This document shows, piece after piece, positions 1 to 7,339 of a DNA stretch of 10,210 bases. The notes under the pieces are model-generated. The model was not told where the DNA came from. It worked only from the letters and a program-made list of their open reading frames with translations, and ran no database searches. A program made the translations under genes and the position numbers. Numbering within the stretch: position 1 is the stretch's first letter; the number at the start of each line of letters is the position of its first letter. Source of the DNA: Syntrophaceae bacterium UBA3084 (GTDB taxonomy: Bacteria; Desulfobacterota; Syntrophia; Syntrophales; UBA6807); assembly GCA_002367335.1 (NCBI GenBank), contig DFBI01000147.1:1-10210 (forward strand). Reading direction: 5' to 3'.

Positions 1-1248
1 CGAAAGGATATCGCTATTTATTTTTACCCAATCCTGGAGACTGCCCGTCATAACGGCAAACCGCGCCAGGTGATTTTTCAGCAACAGGTTAAAACGATCA
101 CGGGTCAGCCTCTTATAAAAATCTGTTTCAAAACGTTCCCTTTCACAGTCCGAAAATTTCCTCAGCTCGGGTTCCATTTCCCATTGCTCTCTTTTCAGCC
201 TGTCTTTCTCCGAAATATCGTCTTCAAGCCTTTTGAGAAGATCAAACAGTGCTGAAAAGGTGAAGATCTCGGGATCAGGTTTGATTATTGAGATATCTTC
301 TCTCGTCTTCTCGACAAGGGCTTTAAGATCATCAAGACTCTCATGTTCATTAAAATCACAGTTTATGACGAAAATGATGTTTTCCATAAGGCCCATCTTT
401 TTGATCATAGACAGAAATTTAATGTCTGCCTGGCGTACACCAGTCCTGCTGCTGAGAAGGTATATAATAAGATGGGTTTTGAGAAGGTAGTCCTGAATCA
501 TTGCGAGGTGCAGGGGGTTTGGAGAATCACTACCCTGGCAATCTGCAATTTCAATATTATCATTAAGGTTTTGCCTTGCGGGTATCTGCAATTCCAGATC
601 TCGCAGATAAACGGCAAGAGAGTCGTTTCCCACAAAATCCTTGTGTCTGGAAAAGTCCGGCCCTTTAAATTGTCTGGTATTTGTTTCCCAGGAAAGCACT
701 CCCGCAACACGTTCGTATCCTTTTACGTAAGCAGAAAGCAAAACAGAGTTCATGTCACGGGTATCTTGAAATATAAGCTGATTGGCACTCAGTGAATCCA
801 GCGCTTCCCGCAACTCATTTCGATCCTTTTCGCGTCTTATGTCGAAATGTCCGTTACCGGAAGTATAATCGAAAGATGGGAAAAGAACCATCGCCCGTTC
901 AATATCAGAATTCACATCTTCCCATGTCTTGAAAATAAGATTCGCCTGTAAAATCGAGCCTTTTCTGATTTTTGTTACAATTGAGGTTACGACACCTGCA
1001 CCACGTTTGAGATAATCACCTTCTAAAAGTGCATTGATAAACGTGCTCTTTCCCGACTTTATGGCCCCTACAACTGCCACGCTCAATATATTTTCATTGA
1101 TCTGTTCTTCAACAGTACGCTCTGCTTCCCTCCAGATATCAAAGGGAAACGTGTTTATCCCGGGAATCGATTTCGCCGTATCAAAGATAGATGATAATTC
1201 CCTATTTACTTGAAGAAGATCACTTTTGGCAGACTCGAAGGTACTCAT
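1..1248 (-). CDS. Dynamin-like GTPase, C-terminus cut by the window edge
   Basis: The minus strand is open from an ATG at 1248-1246 to base 1, giving 416 codons with no stop, so the gene continues past the left edge. The P-loop GAIKSGKST (residues 61-69) fits the dynamin G1 form GxxxxGKS. A threonine at residue 88, in GVVTSIVTK, suits the G2 switch. DCQG (236-239) stands in the G3 place of DxPG, and VINCD (ending at D298) stands in the G4 place. Charged, probably helical sequence follows, as expected for the start of a dynamin stalk. Known bacterial dynamins remodel or repair membranes, and many are encoded in adjacent pairs; a partner, if any, would lie left of the window. G3 and G4 are atypical, so nucleotide hydrolysis should not be taken for granted. 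The start has only a weak purine stretch (GGAT) about 12 bases upstream. The family call is firm; the cellular role is not visible. Confidence 0.85.
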   Translation of the reverse strand, partial: MSTFESAKSDLLQVNRELSSIFDTAKSIPGINTFPFDIWREAERTVEEQINENILSVAVVGAIKSGKSTFINALLEGDYLKRGAGVVTSIVTKIRKGSILQANLIFKTWEDVNSDIERAMVLFPSFDYTSGNGHFDIRREKDRNELREALDSLSANQLIFQDTRDMNSVLLSAYVKGYERVAGVLSWETNTRQFKGPDFSRHKDFVGNDSLAVYLRDLELQIPARQNLNDNIEIADCQGSDSPNPLHLAMIQDYLLKTHLIIYLLSSRTGVRQADIKFLSMIKKMGLMENIIFVINCDFNEHESLDDLKALVEKTREDISIIKPDPEIFTFSALFDLLKRLEDDISEKDRLKREQWEMEPELRKFSDCERERFETDFYKRLTRDRFNLLLKNHLARFAVMTGSLQDWVKINSDILS

Positions 1249-1292
1249 ATACTTTTGCTTATCCTTTTTATCATTTTAGAAACCTGCATAAC

Positions 1293-1376
1293 CATTGCGA
1301 ATTAAACCTGTATTGCCTGGCAAGTAACATTGCGAACTTATCAATAAATAAGGATTAACGTTGTGTCAAGGATTAA
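1293..1376. repeat. Two pairs of short direct repeats upstream of the dynamin-like gene
   Basis: CATTGCGAA occurs at 1293-1301 and 1328-1336 (35 bases apart). AAGGATTAA occurs at 1350-1358 and 1368-1376 (18 bases apart). The second pair brackets and overlaps the candidate -35 element. Spacings near whole or half helical turns could suit protein binding, but no regulator is identified. Confidence 0.45.
1341..1369 (-). promoter_or_regulatory. Possible sigma70-type promoter for the dynamin-like gene
   Basis: On the minus strand a perfect TTGACA (1369-1364) is followed after 17 bases by TATTGA (1346-1341), a weak -10 match. It lies about 95 bases upstream of the ATG at 1248. The -35 is convincing and the -10 is not, so this is a candidate only. 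The TTGACA directly abuts one of two AAGGATTAA repeats. Confidence 0.35.
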
Positions 1377-1570
1377 GCAGATGAAACAAGGGTTCAGTTC
1401 CAAGATAAACGAAAGGTTGATGCAGTTCTTGCGAAATGCCAGACACGGTCTTGTATGGAAGTTCAGAAGGTGCCCTATATCTCCTCGAATGCATCCTAAC
1501 CGTGAACCTGAACAGTTACAAAAATGTAAGTATCCATGATGTCAAGGGAAAAACGACAAAACGGAACGGA

Positions 1571-3178
1571 TTATCTTTTTCCCTGGTGCAGTATGCCTTT
1601 TGTGACATTGCACAAGTGATTATTTAATCTCTCGATATCCGTCAGTATATCCGAAAAAATCAAGCCGGAATCACTAATGCAAACCCCCTCTTCAAGTCTC
1701 GAGAGATGATTTATTTTATACCGATCGATCAGTTCATCGATTTCCCGTTCGATGGTCAATGTAATACTCGCAGACCTCTGGTCATTATTTGTAAGTGCCT
1801 TGCTTGTGTGCCTCATGAGGATCTCCGTCTTGTCAAAAAGCTTTTCAAGCTCTGTTGCAGCTTCCCTGGAAAAAAGCAGATCATGTTCATAAGCCCTCTG
1901 GGCTAAACTGACAATGTTTTCACAATAATCGCCCACTTTCTCAATATCGTTTACACTATGGATAACCGCCGGAATTAACCTTGTCTGTTTATCCAGCAAC
2001 TCGCCTCGTGTAATCTCAATTATATACTCAGTAATATTCTTTTGCATTTCATCAACCGATTCTTCATCAATGGTTACTTCATTTTTCAGCTTATGATTAT
2101 AAGCCAAAGTGCATTGCCTTGCCTTTTTGAACATTTCCTGGCAAATGCTCAGCATAACGACAAGTTCTTTAATGACTGCATCGATTGCCAGGGCAGGCGT
2201 AGGCAACAAATTTTTATCGAGAAATCTTCCTCCTACTTTTTCATAATCTTTCCCGGGGACTATTTTATTCAAGACTTTAACAAACAGGGGCACGAGAGGA
2301 AGCATAATAATTGTGTTAACCACGTTGAAAATCGTGTGGGTGTTGGCAATTTGCCTTGCTATATCGCCTGAGATAATTGGCATATAATGTAAATACAGAG
2401 GAACAAAGGGCAGCGCAATCAATGTTCCTATTATATTAAAAAGTGCATGACCAAGTGCAAGTCTTCTGCTTACAAGCTTTCCGCCAATACTCGCGATAAT
2501 GGCCGTAACACATGTACCGATGTTCTCACCCAGAACCAGATAAATCGAAGAGGGCAGATCAAGCAACCCCACTGAAGCAAACGCAATCACCATTCCAATT
2601 GTGGTGCTGCTACTCTGCAAGATAACCGTTACGACCAGCCCTGTCAGAATGCCCAGGAAAGGTTGTTTGCCAAAATGGAGAAAGAGATTCGTTATGGCCT
2701 CATTCCCCGCCAGCGGTTTAACGGCGGAACTCATTGTTGCGAGTCCCAGAAACAGAATTCCAAATCCCAGTATTGCCAATCCTCTGTTTTTGTTTTTGTT
2801 TTTCTTTGCAAAAAGGTAAAGCAGAACTCCGACGAAGATAAAGGCGAATGCCGACTTGGTCAATTTAAAAGCAATCAATTGTGCCGTAATGGTCGTGCCT
2901 ATGTTAGCCCCAAAAATGACCGGAAGAGCCGCAGTCAATGTAATAAATCCTGCATTTAAAAATCCTATGAGCAAGACAGAAGTCGCACTTGAACTCTGTA
3001 TAATGGATGTAACGGCAACACCAAGGAGAGCCGATTTAAATCTGTTGGAGGTTATCTTTTCAAGAAGCCTCTTCAGCAAACCCAGAGATAGTTTCTTCAA
3101 TGAATCACTCAAAAGGTGAATTCCAAAGAGAAACAAGCCTAAACCGCCCAGAACACCTAAAACAACATTGAAATCCAT
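1571..3178 (-). CDS. Na/Pi-cotransporter family protein with PhoU-like C-terminal domain
   Basis: This integral membrane protein of about 535 residues is built like the bacterial Na/Pi cotransporter II (NptA/YjbB-like) family. The membrane half carries the family's duplicated signature: QSSSATS (about residues 61-67) with GANIGTT (90-96), and QSSSTTIG (188-195) with GENIGTC (217-223). From about residue 330 the protein becomes charged and helical with the character of a PhoU-like domain, usual for the long members. The family moves phosphate, with the direction depending on the member; YjbB-type proteins are linked to phosphate export. I chose ATG 3178-3176 because GGGG lies nine bases upstream. 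The alternative in-frame TTG at 3193, five codons earlier, has no ribosome site. No pho regulon genes are beside it, so phosphate control is only inferred. Confidence in the family is high and in the substrate moderate. Confidence 0.9.
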   Translation of the reverse strand: MDFNVVLGVLGGLGLFLFGIHLLSDSLKKLSLGLLKRLLEKITSNRFKSALLGVAVTSIIQSSSATSVLLIGFLNAGFITLTAALPVIFGANIGTTITAQLIAFKLTKSAFAFIFVGVLLYLFAKKNKNKNRGLAILGFGILFLGLATMSSAVKPLAGNEAITNLFLHFGKQPFLGILTGLVVTVILQSSSTTIGMVIAFASVGLLDLPSSIYLVLGENIGTCVTAIIASIGGKLVSRRLALGHALFNIIGTLIALPFVPLYLHYMPIISGDIARQIANTHTIFNVVNTIIMLPLVPLFVKVLNKIVPGKDYEKVGGRFLDKNLLPTPALAIDAVIKELVVMLSICQEMFKKARQCTLAYNHKLKNEVTIDEESVDEMQKNITEYIIEITRGELLDKQTRLIPAVIHSVNDIEKVGDYCENIVSLAQRAYEHDLLFSREAATELEKLFDKTEILMRHTSKALTNNDQRSASITLTIEREIDELIDRYKINHLSRLEEGVCISDSGLIFSDILTDIERLNNHLCNVTKGILHQGKR

Positions 3179-3242
3179 ATAAATCTGCCCCAATTTATTT
3201 ATAGCTTTTTAAAAATGTGCAGCATGCCCTTTTACCGTATCA

Positions 3243-3269
3243 ATTCTATTCCTGTCAATATATTATCAA
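3243..3269 (-). promoter_or_regulatory. Possible promoter for the Na/Pi-cotransporter gene
   Basis: On the minus strand TTGATA (3269-3264) and TAGAAT (3248-3243, five of six matches to TATAAT) are 15 bases apart, which is short. An overlapping TTGACA (3258-3253) has TAAAAG 18 bases later. Either pair could serve. The region is AT-rich and about 65-90 bases upstream of the ATG at 3178. Confidence 0.35.
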
Positions 3270-3335
3270 GATAACGGATTATTAAACTCACGTTTGCAGT
3301 ATAGTCCCTTAGTTATAAAATTCTTGCAAAAATGG

Positions 3336-3384
3336 CTTCGGCGTGAGACTTCGGCGTGAGCTCAGTCGAACGCTCAGTCGAACG
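3336..3384. repeat. GAGCTC-centred repeat with both half-units duplicated
   Basis: Four short units stand head to tail: CTTCGGCGTGAG plus an A (3336-3348), CTTCGGCGTGAG again (3349-3360), CTCAGTCGAACG (3361-3372) and the same again (3373-3384). The junction at 3358-3363 makes the palindrome GAGCTC. Read on the minus strand, its core TTCGACTGAGCTC also occurs at 10020-10032, so this is a dispersed family. Its function is unknown. Confidence 0.8.
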
Positions 3385-3512
3385 TGCTTCGTATTTCGAA
3401 TTTCCAGTTTATCCGGGTTAGGCCTGTGCAAGAAAAAATACCACCATGAACCTCGAGTTCTGGAATTGTAGTAAAGTGAGACATTTCTTCTTGCCTTTCT
3501 TTCCCCATATAG

Positions 3513-3538
3513 AAAAAAGTAGCATCCCGCAGCTACTT
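3513..3538 (-). terminator. Stem-loop with T-tract, oriented as a minus-strand terminator
   Basis: AAGTAGC (3517-3523) pairs exactly with GCTACTT (3532-3538) around an eight-base loop. On the plus strand it is preceded by A's, so on the minus strand the stem is followed by a run of T's, the layout of an intrinsic terminator. No minus-strand gene lies to its right, so it would stop antisense transcription from the kinase side. It could equally be a leader structure of the kinase transcript. The stem is only seven pairs. Confidence 0.4.
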
Positions 3539-3635
3539 ATGTTAGTCAAAAGAGTGAATAATTAAAGCTTCGCTTAACATTTTGGTTGCCTGTTGCCATT
3601 TCATACGCCAAAATAGTAGAAAATCTTCTGATACA

Positions 3636-5081
3636 ATGAAACTAACGATTTTTTCAAGGCTCGTTATCGGTTATATTATTATTCTCTCTTTGGCTGCACT
3701 CGCAAATATATACTCAATTTACCAACTGAGAAGTGTTAACGAGGCTACTCGCTCCGTACTGGAAATTGACAATCGTTTGTTGGACTTGCAGAAAAAACTA
3801 ACCGATTCTCTATTTTCGCAGATGCGGTATGAAAAAAAATGTATTGTCATGAAGGATTATACTCTTTATGACCAATTTCTGGTGGCAAAAACCGATTTCG
3901 ATAAGAATCTCAAAAAGGCATTTCTCACTGCAGATTCTCCCAGAATCATAGAGTTACTTAAAAGAGTGAAGCAGTTTCAGCATCGTTATCAATTTCTGGT
4001 TGGCGAAGAAGTCGAAAACATGAAAAAGAATCGATCTTATAACCAAACCCTGCATACAGAAAAGAAAGAACGCAATGTAAACAAAGTAATCGATGGACTG
4101 AAACAGTTGGAGGAATATAGCAAAGAGAATACTTACAACAAAATCAAGCAGCTGGACATTACTGTGGCTCAATCACGTTCCGTTGCTCTTATCATGATTT
4201 CCGTTACTCTACTGCTCGGGATTCTGATCTCCATTATAATAACCAGGACTATAACGAAACCTCTATCTGTTATGAAGAGAAAGACTCAAGAAATCGCAGA
4301 GGGGAACTTCAATATTTCCTTAGAACAATCAGACCTGCCTGAAATAGCTGAATTGGCCGATGCTTTTAATGTTATGTGTAAACGCCTGGAAGAAGTAGAT
4401 GAAATGAAATCTGACTTTTTATCCGTTATGTCTCATGAGCTTCGGACGCCCCTGACTTCCATTAAGGAGGGCGCTAATCTTTTGTTGGAGGGTGTAGGAG
4501 GAAAAATTTCCGAAAAGCAAGAAAGACTTTTAAATATCATAGCGGAAGAAGATAAGCGTCTGGTGAATCTTGTTAATTCCCTTTTGGATCTATCCAAGAT
4601 GGAAGCCGGTATGATGAGCTATAATTACGAGAAGAAAGATATTATACCATTAATCAAAGGGGCGCTTGTTGAAATCTTGCCTCTTGCTCAAGCTAAAAAG
4701 ATAAAGTTTAAGGTTGAGATCGGCAACGAACTTCCGTCTATAAAGATGGATACCGGAATGATCAGCCGGGCATTAAGAAACCTGATAGGGAATGCCGTTA
4801 AATTTACTCCCAGTGGCGGCCTTATCGGGGTATCCACACGTTTAAAGGATCGATGGATAGAATTTTCAGTATCAGATACAGGCCCTGGAATTCCTGAGCA
4901 AGATTTAGTAAGAATATTTGATAAGTATCGCCAGGTGGGATTTCCCGGTTCTGATCAAAAAAAAGGAACTGGATTGGGCTTGGCTATTGTTAAGCATATA
5001 ATAACTGCTCACGGAGGTAAGGTGTGGGGAGAAAACAAACCGGGCGCTGGAAGTACCTTTATCTTTTTATTGCCAGTTTAA
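3636..5081 (+). CDS. Membrane sensor histidine kinase, GlrK/QseE-like
   Basis: This 481-residue inner-membrane kinase has a first membrane helix at about residues 8-28 and a helical periplasmic sensor of some 150 residues. A second membrane helix follows at 182-203, then HAMP (about 204-256), HisKA with phospho-accepting H267 in SHELRTP, and a HATPase domain. The N box is around N386 (NLIGNAVKF), the G1 box DTGPGIP starts at D414, and the G2 box GTGLGLAI starts at G444. All catalytic motifs are intact. The HisKA run (SHELRTPLTSIKEG) and the gene order resemble enterobacterial GlrK, which phosphorylates GlrR. I placed the start at ATG 3636, just before the first membrane helix; the in-frame TTG at 3582 would add 18 unhelpful residues. 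The ribosome site is poor, so the start is not certain. The signal sensed cannot be read from the sequence. Confidence 0.9.
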   Translation: MKLTIFSRLVIGYIIILSLAALANIYSIYQLRSVNEATRSVLEIDNRLLDLQKKLTDSLFSQMRYEKKCIVMKDYTLYDQFLVAKTDFDKNLKKAFLTADSPRIIELLKRVKQFQHRYQFLVGEEVENMKKNRSYNQTLHTEKKERNVNKVIDGLKQLEEYSKENTYNKIKQLDITVAQSRSVALIMISVTLLLGILISIIITRTITKPLSVMKRKTQEIAEGNFNISLEQSDLPEIAELADAFNVMCKRLEEVDEMKSDFLSVMSHELRTPLTSIKEGANLLLEGVGGKISEKQERLLNIIAEEDKRLVNLVNSLLDLSKMEAGMMSYNYEKKDIIPLIKGALVEILPLAQAKKIKFKVEIGNELPSIKMDTGMISRALRNLIGNAVKFTPSGGLIGVSTRLKDRWIEFSVSDTGPGIPEQDLVRIFDKYRQVGFPGSDQKKGTGLGLAIVKHIITAHGGKVWGENKPGAGSTFIFLLPV

Positions 5082-5815
5082 TCGCAGTACTTTGTTCCGG
5101 ATGTACAACCGTGATGAATCTGGAGAAAAGGTTAGAAGCTCGTGACCACATTAATCACAGCGAAAGACTTCTTGAACAGGGGAACTTTGAGTTATCCCTT
5201 AAGGAACATAAAAAAGCGGCGTCTTTGCTTGGTAATTTGACGCCTGGTGACAGAGTTCTTTATAATATAGGCACAATATATGCGCACTTCGGAAATCCTA
5301 AAGCGAATTACAGAAAATCCATCAAATACTTCAGGAAACTTGTAAGGGAATTCCCCCAAAGCCCCCTGATTTGGCAAGCCGAGATCTGGATAGAAGTACT
5401 TACGGCTGCTGAGAAAAAAAAGCCGCCTCATATAAAGATAAAGACTAAAGCAAGAAAGAAAATAACACCAAAACATGTCCAAGAGTTTGCCCATTTGTCT
5501 CTGGGCAAGAAACTTCTTGATTCAGGAGATTTTAAGGGATCACTTGTTGAAAATCAAAAAGTTTTATCCCGCTTTCCCGATGCTCCTCCGGGGGATAGCG
5601 CCCTTTTTAACATGGCATTGGTATATGCTCACTATAGAAATCCTGCCAGGGACTATAACAAATCTATTGCCTGCCTCAAGAGACTCATCACGGAGTTTCC
5701 ACAAAGTACGCTGCTGGAACAGGCAAAGATATGGATAGAAGTGCTTGAAACCATGGAAAAAGCCAAGCAGGTCGATATTGAAATAGAAAAAAAGAGGAAG
5801 GAACTTACAAAATAG
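5024..5815 (+). CDS. Lipoprotein with two tandem 86-residue repeats, QseG-position
   Basis: This 263-residue protein has an N-terminal hydrophobic signal (about residues 11-26) ending in SGC. C27 is the likely lipidated cysteine, although the -3 residue is Cys rather than Leu. The mature part is two copies of one unit, residues 46-131 and 161-246. They align without gaps and share about 40 identical positions by hand count, including PGD, YAH, NP, KSI, EFPQS and IWIEVL. The units look like TPR/Sel1-type helical pairs. A basic linker (132-155) joins them and a charged tail follows. The start is GTG 5024 with GGAGG six bases upstream, inside the kinase gene, so the two overlap by 58 bases. In E. 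coli a lipoprotein (QseG) sits at this place between kinase and regulator and interacts with the kinase. A similar role is inferred from position, not from clear sequence likeness. Confidence 0.85.
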   Translation: MGRKQTGRWKYLYLFIASLIAVLCSGCTTVMNLEKRLEARDHINHSERLLEQGNFELSLKEHKKAASLLGNLTPGDRVLYNIGTIYAHFGNPKANYRKSIKYFRKLVREFPQSPLIWQAEIWIEVLTAAEKKKPPHIKIKTKARKKITPKHVQEFAHLSLGKKLLDSGDFKGSLVENQKVLSRFPDAPPGDSALFNMALVYAHYRNPARDYNKSIACLKRLITEFPQSTLLEQAKIWIEVLETMEKAKQVDIEIEKKRKELTK

Positions 5816-5823
5816 GAAATATT

Positions 5824-7185
5824 GTGAATAAGGGGAAAATACTTATCGTAGATGACGATAAAAATCTTTTAGAACTGATGAAAATGCGTTTGGAATCGGC
5901 ACGCTATGAAGTCAGCACGGCGCTTGTTGAAGAAGATGCTATATATAAGGCCAGAAAGCAGGTTTTTGATATTGCTATTGTCGATATGCAGTTGATTTAC
6001 ATGGATGGCATCACGCTTATGGAGCAACTTCATTTGATAAATCCCGATATGCCGGTAATTATCTTAACAGCCTACGGAACAATTGAAAGTGCCGTGAAAT
6101 CAATGAGTAAAGGAGCATATAGTTATCTTACCAAGCCATTTGACGCCCACGGACTCTTGCTGCAAATTGAGAAGGCACTTGAGAAGCGAAAACTGACATC
6201 TGAAATTAACAGACTTAAAGGGCTGTTGACAGATAAATATGATTTTTCAAATATTATAACACGAAGTAAAAAAATGCAGGAAGTTTTTGGGCAGGTTCTT
6301 CGTATAGCGAAAACCGGATCCACTGTTTATATCCATGGAGACAGCGGGACTGGCAAAGAGCTTATTGCAAAAGCCATCCACCTCCTTAGCGACCGAAAAG
6401 ACAATACCTTTGTTGATATCAACTGCGCCGCCCTTCCAGAAACCCTTCTGGAAAGCGAACTTTTTGGTCACGAAAAGGGGGCGTTCACTGGAGCTATCAA
6501 AACAAAGGAGGGGTTATTTACCCAAGGTGATCAGGGTACAATATTTCTCGATGAAATCGGAGATATGCCCCTGTCCATCCAGGCCAAGCTTTTGCGAGTT
6601 CTTCAGGAGCGGAGATTTTATCCTGTTGGCGGCAAAGAACCTGTCGAAGTAGATGCCAGACTTATTGTTGCCACCAATAAAGACCTGGAAGATGAAGTCA
6701 AAAATGGTAGATTTCGTGAAGATCTCTTTTTCAGGATACACGTGATTCCGATCTATCTCCCACCTCTCAGGGAAAGAAAGGAGGATATCCCGCCTTTGGC
6801 GGAACACTTTCGGAAGATATATGCCGGGAGTATGAAGAAAAAGATAAAAGGGTTTACACCTCAAGCCATGCAAATACTTATGATGCAAGACTGGCCTGGG
6901 AATGTACGTCAGTTACAAAACACTATTGAGTATGCTGTAGCTATGTCTCAGGAAGATTTTATTACTGAAGATTTGTTGCCGCATCAAAAGGAAATATCGG
7001 ATTATGAATTAAAACCCATGAAGAAAGCAAAGGCTGACTTCGAAAAGAGTTACATAATCCATCTCATGGAAATGACGCGGGGTAATGTCAGTCAGGCTGC
7101 CAGATTGGCAGGAAAATATCGTGCAGATTTCTATAATCTTCTCAAGAAATATGATCTGAAGCCCGGAGACTTTAAGAAAAAATAG
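5824..7185 (+). CDS. glrR: Sigma54-dependent response regulator, GlrR/NtrC family
   Basis: This 453-residue activator has three domains. The receiver (1-120) has the acidic pocket D10-D12, phospho-acceptor D54, T82 and K104. The AAA+ domain (about 140-370) has Walker A GDSGTGKE (172-179), the sigma54-contacting loop GAFTGA (219-224), Walker B with D243-E244, and FREDLFFRI. The C-terminal helix-turn-helix is in about 415-445 (GNVSQAARLAGKYR). The end of the protein, with GNVSQAARLAG and a DFYNLLKKY run, closely matches E. coli GlrR as I remember it. Phosphorylated protein should bind an enhancer and open sigma54 promoters by ATP hydrolysis. The start is GTG 5824 with AGGA six bases upstream, eight bases after the lipoprotein stop. 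All key residues are intact. Its target promoters are not evident in this window. Confidence 0.92.
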   Translation: MNKGKILIVDDDKNLLELMKMRLESARYEVSTALVEEDAIYKARKQVFDIAIVDMQLIYMDGITLMEQLHLINPDMPVIILTAYGTIESAVKSMSKGAYSYLTKPFDAHGLLLQIEKALEKRKLTSEINRLKGLLTDKYDFSNIITRSKKMQEVFGQVLRIAKTGSTVYIHGDSGTGKELIAKAIHLLSDRKDNTFVDINCAALPETLLESELFGHEKGAFTGAIKTKEGLFTQGDQGTIFLDEIGDMPLSIQAKLLRVLQERRFYPVGGKEPVEVDARLIVATNKDLEDEVKNGRFREDLFFRIHVIPIYLPPLRERKEDIPPLAEHFRKIYAGSMKKKIKGFTPQAMQILMMQDWPGNVRQLQNTIEYAVAMSQEDFITEDLLPHQKEISDYELKPMKKAKADFEKSYIIHLMEMTRGNVSQAARLAGKYRADFYNLLKKYDLKPGDFKKK

Positions 7186-7339
7186 TTACCACAACCGTGT
7201 CGCATAAAGTGTATGAAATATCATGCTGTATCGCTCTAACGGTCATACATACGCAATACCCTTGCACCTGAGAATGTATTTTTACAATTACTACTGAACA
7301 GGGAATATAAATCTTAAATTTATTCAAGGAGGAAATATT

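Larger units (their letters stand above)
1249..1570. other. 322-base spacer between the two minus-strand genes
   Basis: This stretch holds the candidate minus-strand promoter and direct repeats described separately. It also holds a weak plus-strand ORF of 52 codons from ATG 1381 to TGA 1539, with AAGGA eight bases before the ATG. That ORF shows no recognisable domain and is not called as a gene. I see no hairpin followed by T's after the transporter stop at 1571, so read-through into the GTPase gene is possible. No RNA gene is recognisable. Confidence 0.5.
3179..3635. other. 457-base spacer between divergent transcription units
   Basis: No gene is visible here. The spacer holds the candidate promoter of the minus-strand transporter, the duplicated palindromic repeat, and an 8-base inverted pair TTCTTGCA (3321-3328) and TGCAAGAA (3427-3434) that brackets the repeat. 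It also holds a stem-loop at 3517-3538. A promoter for the kinase operon should lie in 3540-3630, but I cannot pick out a convincing one. Confidence 0.5.

Noticed and set aside
233..795. Plus-strand open frames opposite the dynamin-like gene
   Set aside because: They lie antisense to a continuous 416-codon frame with clear GTPase motifs and show no domain or ribosome site of their own.
1318..1333. TGGCA...TTGC pattern resembling a sigma54 promoter
   Set aside because: The GG and GC elements are separated by 11 bases instead of the required 10, and it faces the plus strand where no clear gene follows.
3583..3596. TGG...TTGC pattern before the kinase start, resembling a sigma54 promoter that could make the operon self-regulated
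   Set aside because: The spacing between GG and GC is nine bases, one short, and the bases after TGG do not match the consensus.
3582..3635. TTG 3582 as the kinase start
   Set aside because: The extra 18 residues are polar and Cys/His-containing, and would precede the normal short N-terminus before the first membrane helix.
7204..7252. Inverted TGTATG/CATACA after the regulator gene as a terminator
   Set aside because: Only six pairs with a loop of nearly 30 bases and no T-run; not a convincing terminator.
7277..7306. Possible promoter before the DUF2914 gene
   Set aside because: No paired -35/-10 hexamers at acceptable spacing and no sigma54 motif could be supported.
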